Shown one piece after another: positions 7,889-13,606 of a stretch of 13,606 bases of DNA; the first letter of the stretch is position 1, and every line of letters starts with the position of its first letter. The position numbers were made by a program, and so were the translations under genes. The notes beneath the pieces were generated by a model. The model was not told the origin of the DNA and did not search any database. It was given only the letters and a program-made list of their open reading frames with translations. The stretch is from Dictyocoela muelleri (taxonomy: Eukaryota > Microsporidia): assembly GCA_016256075.1 (NCBI GenBank), contig SDVU01000420.1, positions 1-13,606 on the forward strand, read 5' to 3'.

Positions 7889-9277
7889 TTAATCTTTATT
7901 AAAATACCAGTTAACAATTTTATAAAGAGCTTCTGAATAGTTTTTCCTTTCGAAAATTTTAAAATTCATCAACGTAGTTTTTAAAAAATATTCATAAGAA
8001 AAATTGCAATTGCTTATAGAAAGGTCATTGGCTTCTGATACTTGGATAAGTTTTATTCGAATCGTTTCTTCAACTTTCTGTAATGTTGATATGAGTTTAG
8101 CAATGTTTGGGTGCGAAATTCCGCATTGATAATTGAGATTTCTATGCCAACCCTCGCATGAATTTGTAGTTCTTGGCACGCTACTAATCACTCTTTCGTA
8201 AGAATTCCAAAATTCAATTTTAAAAATTGGTTTAATTGATAATTCTCTATTGCCGACATACATTCTTTCAAAATATATTAAGAAATCACCAATATTTTGA
8301 CACTCAGACAACACTATATCAATGTTATCAATTAATCTTGAATACTCCTTTTCGACACAATTTATAGGGAAAAATGTTAGATTTAAAATATTTCTAATAA
8401 ATTCCCTAAATACTGAATTATTTTTATAATTTTCGCTCAACCCAAGATTTTGTATTTTCCGATAAATTGACTGCCCGAAATGAAAAAGACAACCATATGT
8501 TCTTGAATGTGGGAAGACAATCATTATTGAATTTGGAAATGCTTTTTCAAAATCTGTTATTACAATGTTTGGATTGAATTCATGAGATTTAAGAGCATTA
8601 AAAATTTTTATGTATGTTGCCTCTGATTTTGATCGGCATAAAATAAAAAATATTGGATAAAAGTGGTTATAAATATTAGCCTGGACAGTTATTAATTGAT
8701 GGAAGGTGTTCGGAACAGATTTAAATGTTCCATCAATTATAAATATTTCTGATTTTTTCATAAAATCATTCATTAACTGTGTTTGAAAAATAATTATTCT
8801 TTCATCATCTAAATAACCACTGTCATGTATCAAAAACGTTTCATTTCTTAAGTTTAATTTCAAAATATCTGGTATATCATCAATAAAATTACTCGATTCA
8901 AAAAATGTTTTATTTCTTATATTGTTTATATCATTTCGCATTGATTTTAAATGCGGTATGTTTGCAACCTCATCGTCATTTAAATTTTTAGTTAAAGATG
9001 TTATAATGTCGTTAGATCTCTCAGATGAAACAAGCGCCTTTGATTTAAGTTGTGATTTCAGTATTAAATTCATACAATTTATTTTTTGGTCGTCATGTTT
9101 ATGACTTTTGATCAATTCAATTTTACCATTATTATGATATATCAATTTTGCTCCACAAGATCTTTGTAGACACCTAAATCTTTGATATTCTTCTGTTCTA
9201 TTCTCGAAATTATAAATGAAATTATTATATAATAATAGTGCTTTTCCTCTTTGACTATCTAAAAATATTGGTTTCAT
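7889..9277 (-). CDS. MULE-family transposase with FLYWCH zinc finger
   Basis: The 462-residue protein is the transposase of the surrounding element and would cut and rejoin DNA at its ends in the nucleus. Residues about 4-62 form a FLYWCH-type zinc finger, with Cys36, Cys41, His59 and His61 as likely ligands; this domain would bind DNA. The MULE DDE core follows. The first Asp is in FIIDGTFKSVP (Asp182) and the second in VITDFEKAF (Asp242). CLFH (263-266) supplies the family CxxH motif. TTNSCEGWH supplies the acidic third residue (Glu375). A FLYWCH plus MULE layout is the mark of Phantom-type MULEs. The ATG is preceded by CCC at -5 to -3, and AATAAA overlaps the last codons. No intron, stop or frameshift is seen, and all catalytic motifs are present, so it may be active. 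Its base composition is as AT-rich as its surroundings. Confidence 0.93.
   Translation of the reverse strand: MKPIFLDSQRGKALLLYNNFIYNFENRTEEYQRFRCLQRSCGAKLIYHNNGKIELIKSHKHDDQKINCMNLILKSQLKSKALVSSERSNDIITSLTKNLNDDEVANIPHLKSMRNDINNIRNKTFFESSNFIDDIPDILKLNLRNETFLIHDSGYLDDERIIIFQTQLMNDFMKKSEIFIIDGTFKSVPNTFHQLITVQANIYNHFYPIFFILCRSKSEATYIKIFNALKSHEFNPNIVITDFEKAFPNSIMIVFPHSRTYGCLFHFGQSIYRKIQNLGLSENYKNNSVFREFIRNILNLTFFPINCVEKEYSRLIDNIDIVLSECQNIGDFLIYFERMYVGNRELSIKPIFKIEFWNSYERVISSVPRTTNSCEGWHRNLNYQCGISHPNIAKLISTLQKVEETIRIKLIQVSEANDLSISNCNFSYEYFLKTTLMNFKIFERKNYSEALYKIVNWYFNKD
7895..7900 (-). promoter_or_regulatory. AATAAA polyadenylation-type signal
   Basis: AATAAA on the minus strand lies inside the last codons of the transposase, four bases before the stop. 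Overlap of the signal with the stop region is common in compact microsporidian genes. In such AT-rich DNA it can also arise by chance. Confidence 0.4.
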
Positions 9278-9279
9278 AT

Positions 9280-9282
9280 GGG
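9280..9282 (-). promoter_or_regulatory. CCC motif just upstream of the transposase ATG
   Basis: On the minus strand the start context is gaaCCCatATG. A CCC- or GGG-type element a few bases before the start codon is a known feature of microsporidian genes. In an AT-rich leader it stands out, but three bases are weak evidence. Confidence 0.35.
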
Positions 9283-9307
9283 TTCATTTTTATTTTTTTA
9301 TAATTTA

Positions 9308-9381
9308 AAATTTAGGCGAGTTGAGGTTTTTTTATATGCTGGCGAGTTAGGCCTCAACTCGCCTATAGGCGAGTTGAGGCC
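9308..9381 (-). repeat. Right TIR of the MULE, with a 22-bp palindrome
   Basis: This is the inverse of 7791-7863 with one substitution and one extra A. Positions 9355-9376 form a perfect 22-bp palindrome (CAACTCGCCTA joined to its own complement). The three AACTCGCC motifs and the inverted copy are kept. Confidence 0.93.
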
Positions 9382-9386
9382 AAGCC

Positions 9387-9466
9387 TTTTAAGAATGGTT
9401 CTTTTTGTCATTTTTTTCTTTATAAAATGACTAAAACGGTTGTTAAGCTTGTTTAGGTTATTAAGG
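9387..9466 (+). repeat. 80-bp direct duplication, right copy
   Basis: Same sequence and orientation as 7707-7785, with one additional T. It begins six bases after the MULE's right end and runs on into the minisatellite. Confidence 0.95.
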
Positions 9467-9685
9467 TTGTTAAAGTTATAGGTTGTTAAGCTTGTTAAGC
9501 TTGTTTAGGTTGTTAAGCTTGTTTAGGTTGTTAAGGTTGTTAAGGTTGTTAAGCTTGTTAAGCTTGTTAGGGTTGTTAAGATTGTTAAGTTTGTTAAGGT
9601 TGTTAAGATGGTTAAGGTTGTTAAGGTTCTTAATCTTGTTAAGGTTGATAAGCTTTTTAAGCTATTAAGCTTGTTAAGCTTGTTT
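9440..9685 (+). repeat. 9-bp-period minisatellite (gttgttaag/cttgttaag)
   Basis: Degenerate tandem copies of a 9-mer, mostly gttgttaag or cttgttaag with some longer steps (cttgtttag). Because the period is a multiple of three, frames stay open by chance and give Leu/Arg or Val/Lys repeats (9483-9668 and 9608-9865). I do not call these genes. Confidence 0.9.
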
Positions 9686-9858
9686 TCAGTACGGCTTTTC
9701 AGTCTTTTTAATACACCTGCAAATGTATATTTCTATACTAACTTCTTTAAAGCTATAAAAATAGCGTCATTGCTATTTTTTAAACCGTTCTTTAGATTTA
9801 TTTATTTTTTTCCTGTCAATTCTTTAGTCTTCTTAGGCGTTAAATTTTTTTTATATTT

Positions 9859-9901
9859 CAGGTGAAAAACGGACCAAATTTCACCTACGTTGAAAAATAG
9901 G
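9859..9901 (-). repeat. Right TIR of the outer element
   Basis: It begins caggtgaaaaacggaccaaa and ends in gaaaaatagg. It is the inverse of 7554-7596 with two mismatches. Confidence 0.93.
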
Positions 9902-9949
9902 CACAGCCAAAAAATACTTACCACACATATATGTGTAGTTACTACAGTC

Positions 9950-9998
9950 CGTTGCATTATTATTTCGTTGCATTATTATTTCGTTGCATTATTATATT
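9950..9998 (+). repeat. 16-bp tandem repeat (cgttgcattattattt)
   Basis: Nearly three copies starting at 9950, 9966 and 9982; looser copies (ggagcattattatat) follow. The open frame 9931-10164 crosses this and the next array and is a repeat artefact. Confidence 0.85.
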
Positions 9999-10085
9999 AC
10001 CTTCGTTGATTCATTATGTTTCACTCGGAGCATTATTATATCCCCTCGTTGCAATACAGGGTTATAAAAGTTATAGATGTTATTC

Positions 10086-10206
10086 TAAACTTATAGACTC
10101 CCTTCTTTCGAGCTATAGACGCATTTCTTTCAAACTTATAGACACATTTCTTTCAAATTTATAGACACATTTATTTTAATGTTATAGACACATTTATTCC
10201 AGACAT
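10086..10206 (+). repeat. 22-23-bp tandem repeat with TATAGAC core
   Basis: The core tatagac recurs at 10092, 10114, 10137, 10160 and 10183, followed by acatttctttcaaa-like spacer. The reverse complement resembles the 22-bp array at 11712-11835 (tctataaaaatgaaaaga), so the two arrays may share an origin. Confidence 0.85.
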
Positions 10207-10254
10207 ATGCCCCGCTTTGCCAGAGTTATAGATAATACGCGATTTTCGCATCGT

Positions 10255-10875
10255 TTAGAAATTATTAACCCCAATTTTTTAAACATTAATTTTTAGCCCT
10301 TAATTTTTAGCCCTTATTTTTTAGAACTTATTTTTTAGACCCAATTTTTAACACTTATTTTTAAATCCCTTTTTTCAAGCCTTTTTTTAACCATTATTCT
10401 TTTAAGCCTTTATTTTAAGCCTTATTTTTTAGCCCTAATTTTTCAGCCCTTATTTTCTAGTTCTAATTTTTTTAAACCCTTATTTACAACTCGACTTTTT
10501 AAGCTTTTTTTAGCCCATATTCAACCTAAATTTTTTAGCTCTATTTTTTAGCCTTATTTCTTTTAGTCTTATTTTATACCCTTATTTTTTAACACTTATT
10601 TTTTTAATCACATTTTTTCCCTTATATTTTAGACATCATTTTTTAACACTCTTTATATTCCCCCATTTTAACCCTAATTTTTTAGACACATTTTTTGAAA
10701 CTTATATTTTAGATCGCTTTTTTAACACTCTTATTTTAAACCTTATTATTTAGTACTCATTTTTAAATCTTTTTAACATCATCTTTTAGCCCTTATTTTT
10801 AGCCTCATCTTTTAGCCATTATTTTTTACCCTTATTTTTATCATTCATCTTTTAAACTTTATTTTATAACTTTGT
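10255..10875 (+). repeat. T-rich degenerate minisatellite with C-only runs (left foldback arm)
   Basis: About 40 degenerate units of the type ttttttagcccttat, 12-17 bp long. The plus strand has many C and almost no G through this stretch. It is the complement in mirror order of the right arm (10885-11500). No open frame of note. Confidence 0.85.
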
Positions 10876-10884
10876 TAAAAATCG

Positions 10885-11500
10885 AGGCTTAAAGTATAAG
10901 GGTAAAAAATATGGTGTAAAAAATGAGGTGTAAAAATAAGGGCTAAAACTTAAGGGTAAAAAAATGAGCGGAAAAAGGTGTGTTAGGATATTAGTGATAA
11001 AGAGAGGGTTAAAAAAGAATAAAAAGAGGAGTTAAAAATGTGGGTTAAAAAAAGAGGATTAAAAGAAGAATATTAAAAGAGAAGAGCCAAAAATGTTGGT
11101 AGAAAATAAGTATTAAAATAAGAGTTAAAAAAATAGAGTAACATATGGTGGTTAAATATAAGGGTTGAAAAAATAATATTGAAAAAAGAGATAAAAAATA
11201 GGGGTAAAAAAATATAATTAAAAATAAGGTTAAATAATAAGGATAAAATAATAAGGGTAAATAATAAGGACTAAATAATAAGGGCTGAAATATAAGGGTT
11301 AAAAAAATGAGGGGGAAAAATAGGGTTAAAAATGGTGGCTAAGAAATAAGGGTTAAAAAGTAGGGTTTAAGACAAGGCTTAAAAAAAAGTTAAAAAATGA
11401 GGGTTCAAAATTAGGGTTATAATATAAGGGTTAAAATATAAAGGTATAAAATAAGCGTTAAAAAATAAATGTTAACAAATAAAGAATAAAAAATAAAGAT
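10885..11500 (+). repeat. A-rich degenerate minisatellite with G-only runs (right foldback arm)
   Basis: Degenerate units of the type aataagggttaaaaa. The plus strand has many G and almost no C. The switch in skew occurs at the foldback centre near 10875. Confidence 0.85.
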
Positions 11501-11711
11501 AAAAATAATTAATCGATGCGAATTTTCCGGATTATCTATAAATCTATAAATGGTCTATAAGTCTAAAAGAAACGCGTCTTTAACTTTGAAAAAAATGGGT
11601 TTATAACATTTACGAACCCTATATTGCAACAATGGGAATATAATGATTAACAAGGAGAAAATAATAATTCAACGAGGGAAATATAATAATAAAACGGGCT
11701 GTAATGAAAAG

Positions 11712-11853
11712 AGTCTGTATAAAAATGAAAATAGTCATCTATAAAAATGAAAAGAATTTTCTATAAAAATGAAAAGAGACGTCTATAAAAATGAAAAGAA
11801 TTGTCTATAATATGATAAGATTTTTATCTAATAAAGAAAAAGGGCTGTAATGT
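11712..11853 (+). repeat. 22-bp tandem array bounded by gggctgtaatg
   Basis: About five units of tctataaaaatgaaaagaNN follow the right end of the foldback, three of them nearly identical. The motif gggctgtaatg stands at both borders (11697-11707 and 11843-11853). The array may therefore be a tandem growth inside the foldback's end, or two copies of the end with an array between. Confidence 0.85.
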
Positions 11854-12466
11854 GTTTTTTAACAATTATTAATTCTTCATAAAAAATATGTAATTAATTT
11901 TTAAAATATTTTTTTTTTCAAAAATAATGTTATTTTTTTTACAAATAATATTTTTTTTTTCAGAAACAATCATTTTTTTAAAAAAAATAGAACAATATTT
12001 AAATTTTAAAAAAATATTGAGAAAAACTTTTAGGAGGGTTGTCAAAAAAAAAATAAAAATGGTCATCTGTTATTTTGTTCAAAATCCTTTAAGGGTTAAT
12101 AGTGCGATAAAATTTTTGAACAAATTTTAGAATAATATTTTATTTAATTATAAAAAAATCTCTTTACGTGTCCCCTCTTTGGTTGTCTAAAAATTTAGAG
12201 ATTATACTTTGCTAAAAAACACAACTTCTGCATAAAAATTTTGATAATGTTCTAAATGTGGCGGTTCAAGCCGCGATTAAGTGATAAATAACGAATTATT
12301 AGATTAGGCATATAATATTTTGATGATTATTCATTTTTTATCTCATAACTTCTCCCTTCGTGCTTGGGGTTCCCCGAATAGTTTTATTTATAGATTTTTA
12401 ATCATTTTCGCCCCCTTTTACTTTTAAAAACACTATGTTACCTTTATTGATGATTTGGTACTAACT
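11854..12466. other. No gene recognised; homopolymer-rich
   Basis: Dominated by T and A runs up to about 12 bases. Overlapping open frames on both strands (11869-12066 minus, 11927-12130 plus) encode only Phe/Ile/Lys/Asn-rich low-complexity peptides and are not called. A small hairpin GCGG-ttcaag-CCGC lies near 12261. The rest shows nothing I can name. Confidence 0.55.
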
Positions 12467-12759
12467 ATTTAATCCGTCGCCAGCTAAATACCTATATAAA
12501 AGAGCTTAGGAGACGCTGAAAAAAATATTTAAGATTATTATATCATTATATGAAAGGAGGTATATTTTTTTCTTTCATAAGCTTTTTTCTTAAAATTTCC
12601 TGATTCGGGAACAGAATTCCCGAATCAGGAAATTACAAGAAAAAGGCTTATGAGAAAAAAAAATATACCTCCTATCATATAATGATATTCATCTTAAATA
12701 TTTTTTTTAACATATCCTAAGCTCTTTTATATAGTTATTTAGCTGGCGACAGATTATAA
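12467..12759. mobile_element. Palindromic MITE-like element P3
   Basis: Near-complete palindrome of about 290 bp. The outer ends GTCGCCAGCTAAATA / TATTTAGCTGGCGAC are perfect (12476-12490, 12736-12750), and complementarity runs to the centre, where CCTGATTCGGGAA and TTCCCGAATCAGG close a five-base loop (12612-12616). Arms are about 136 and 134 bp and roughly 90 percent complementary by eye, so it is younger than P1, P2 and the giant foldback. Weak complementarity continues a few bases outside. No target duplication or coding capacity is seen. Confidence 0.88.
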
Positions 12760-12865
12760 TTTATGCTTTATGTATACAAATTTTTTTTTTATTGATCCTC
12801 GTGGGCAGACCGATAAAATTTAAATGTAAAGAACTGTATTGAATTTTATACTTATTTATATTCAA
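12760..12865. other. Spacer, possibly the eroded start of the Merlin relic
   Basis: Contains a T run and gatcctcgtgggcagaccg. No feature could be fixed. Confidence 0.35.
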
Positions 12866-13510
12866 AGAGCAAGGTTATTGAAATATTGCAAGAATATTCT
12901 TTTATTACAATTCAATGAAATGCAATAAGTGCCACAGAAATATGATTTTGCAAAAAACCGAAACTTGTTAGTCTGGTTATAGATAGCGCCGTAGAAAACC
13001 GTGCAGGAAAACACTATCTATCTATAAAAAATCATTTTTTGAGTTATGTAAAATTAATATAAAAAAAAATTCTGTTATATTTATATCACTTTTATGATAA
13101 TATTGATAAACCTAAGAGTATACTGAAAGAATTAAAAATGTCACAAAATACTTATTATTTTTATAAAAAGAAAAAAGAAGCTGCTGTGATCAGAGATTAT
13201 ATTTTTAATAAATCGAGATTAGGAGGCATGGGAAAAGAAGTGCAAGTCTATGAGTCACTTTTTTATCACAGAAAGTATAATAAAGGAATATTATAGAAAC
13301 AACTATGGGTTTTCGGTTGAATAGAAAAAGATACTGTCAAATGTTTTTTATATAGTAAAAAATATATCACAGTAAACAGTATTACCAAATAACATCTTGA
13401 GGTCGTGAAAGGATCTTAAATTTTAAGTGATTTGTGGAAAGCTTTTATTAATATAGGGTAAACTGGATACGGACATTTTAATGCTAATCATAAAAAGTTT
13501 TTTGTTGCGT
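12866..13510 (+). pseudogene. Decayed Merlin (IS1016/IS1595-like) transposase, relic 2
   Basis: The plus strand carries, in order, the parts of a Merlin transposase. VIEILQEY (from about 12882) comes first, then a zinc-ribbon MKCNKCHRNMILQKTETC (ATG at 12915) and RKPCRKTLSIYKKSFFEL. The region DKPKSILKELKMSQNTYYF follows, then RLGGMGKEVQVYESLFYHRK, QLWVFG and IEKDTVKCFLYSKKY, then ILSDLWKAF (second Asp at 13429-13431) and GYGHFNANHKKFFV. In the first catalytic motif the usual VEIDES reads VQVYES, so Asp is replaced by Tyr at 13249-13251. Stops (for example 12969-12971 and 12984-12986) and a frame change before 13090 also kill it. The match ends near 13510, before the usual third acidic motif, so the copy is truncated. 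It is plainly dead and distinct from the minus-strand relic. Confidence 0.85.
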
Positions 13511-13606
13511 AAAGCGGCGTTTTGCCGCGAATTTAAAACCCTTAAAAATCATAATAAAATCATTAAATAAAAATTAAAAGAAGTTTTGAATGAATCTATT
13601 GAATTG
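13511..13606. other. Hairpin and unassigned sequence after the Merlin break
   Basis: Right where the Merlin match stops, GCGGC-gttt-(t)GCCGC forms a short GC hairpin (about 13514-13528). It could be the tip of another element that truncated the Merlin copy, but the window ends before any partner end is seen. Confidence 0.45.

Larger units (their letters stand above)
7791..9381 (-). mobile_element. Complete MULE/Phantom-type DNA transposon
   Basis: The 1.59-kb element has terminal inverted repeats of 73 bp (7791-7863) and 74 bp (9308-9381) that differ by one substitution and one A. It carries a single intact transposase gene on the minus strand filling almost all of the interior. Candidate 9-bp target copies are aaggcgtta (7782-7790) and aagcctttt (9382-9390). 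They match at only 6 of 9, so a normal MULE duplication of 8-11 bp is not convincingly present. Near-identical ends and an unbroken gene point to a recent arrival. It lies inside the 7554-9901 element. Confidence 0.92.
7554..9901. mobile_element. TIR element (host of the nested MULE)
   Basis: Two 43-bp terminal inverted repeats (7554-7596 and 9859-9901) match at 41 of 43 positions. Each contains an internal small palindrome TTCACC-gta-GGTGAA. Without the MULE (7791-9381) and one copy of the 79/80-bp duplication, the element would be roughly 680 bp. It has no transposase of its own, so it is non-autonomous. I see no clear target duplication; TA at 7556-7557 and 9898-9899 would suit a mariner-type duplication but is weak because it lies in the repeat. 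The superfamily is not assigned. Confidence 0.85.
9940..11708. mobile_element. Giant diverged foldback (inverted repeat of about 0.9 kb arms)
   Basis: The left arm runs outward-in as: tactacagtccg, a cgttgcattattattt array, ccctcgttgcaatacaggg, gttataaaag, a 23-bp tatagac array, ataatacgcg, then T-rich minisatellite. The right arm carries the complement of each block in mirror order: A-rich minisatellite, gatgcgaattttcc, tctataa repeats, tttataac, cctatattgcaac, aataataattcaacgag, and cgggctgtaatg. The centre is near 10875. The blocks are recognisable but diverged, so the arms are old. No transposase is present. It could be a foldback transposon, a collapsed inverted duplication, or a structural locus. 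Confidence 0.75.

Noticed and set aside
8922-9104. 60-codon plus-strand frame
   Set aside because: Antisense shadow of the MULE transposase gene.
9483-9865. Leu/Arg-rich and Val/Lys-rich open frames
   Set aside because: They are produced by a 9-bp-period minisatellite, which keeps frames open without coding.
9931-10164. 77-codon open frame
   Set aside because: It lies across the 16-bp and 23-bp arrays of the foldback and has no protein-like character.
10255-11500. Telomere array, because of many ccctaa/ttaggg-like strings
   Set aside because: Spacing is irregular (12-17 bp), units are mixed, and the skew reverses in the middle; a telomere would have one short exact unit in one orientation.
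11869-12130. Two overlapping open frames on opposite strands
   Set aside because: Low-complexity Phe/Ile/Lys/Asn peptides from poly-T and poly-A runs.
1-13606. CRISPR array
   Set aside because: No set of identical repeats with unique equal spacers; all arrays are plain tandem repeats and the window is eukaryotic in character.

Overview
The window is a very AT-rich, gene-poor stretch of a eukaryotic genome, built almost entirely from transposable elements, their relics and long inverted repeats. I see no host gene, rRNA or functional tRNA. There is one intact protein gene: a MULE/Phantom-type transposase with an N-terminal FLYWCH zinc finger. Around it lie two decayed Merlin (IS1016/IS1595-like) transposases, an old Ty3/gypsy pol fossil, two copies of a tRNA-derived SINE-like repeat, one hAT-like end, and at least six palindromic or foldback repeats. 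Extreme AT content, Merlin relics, a MULE gene with CCC just before its ATG and AATAAA overlapping its 3' end fit an expanded microsporidian genome best. That is an inference; another AT-rich eukaryote is possible.

Layout. 1-300: an 8-bp A/T tandem repeat, then a slightly GC-richer patch with a hairpin and a 21-bp tandem repeat. 815-2615: a nest of diverged direct and inverted repeats enclosing three palindromes in a row. 2656-2868: SINE-like copy 1. 3946-4810: a foldback element with GC-rich iterated tips and a possible TAATA target duplication. 4985-6170 (minus): Ty3/gypsy pol fossil. 6465-7030 (minus): Merlin pseudogene. 7203: hAT-like terminus. 7345-7540: SINE-like copy 2. 7554-9901: an element with 43-bp terminal inverted repeats. 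Nested inside it is the MULE (7791-9381), itself flanked by a 79/80-bp direct duplication and followed by a 9-bp-period minisatellite. 9940-11708: a giant diverged foldback whose arms are strand-asymmetric minisatellites. 11712-11853: a 22-bp tandem array. 12467-12759: a well-preserved palindromic MITE. 12866-13510 (plus): a second Merlin pseudogene.

How the parts relate. The only likely working unit is the MULE: its transposase would act on its own nearly identical 73/74-bp ends. Each end carries three spaced copies of AACTCGCC plus one inverted copy, forming a 20-22-bp palindrome. Everything else is non-autonomous or dead. The recurring theme is sequence that can fold on itself at scales from 20 bp to 1.8 kb. 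The least ordinary observations are the exact 79/80-bp duplication at the MULE insertion and the giant foldback with C-only and G-only arms.
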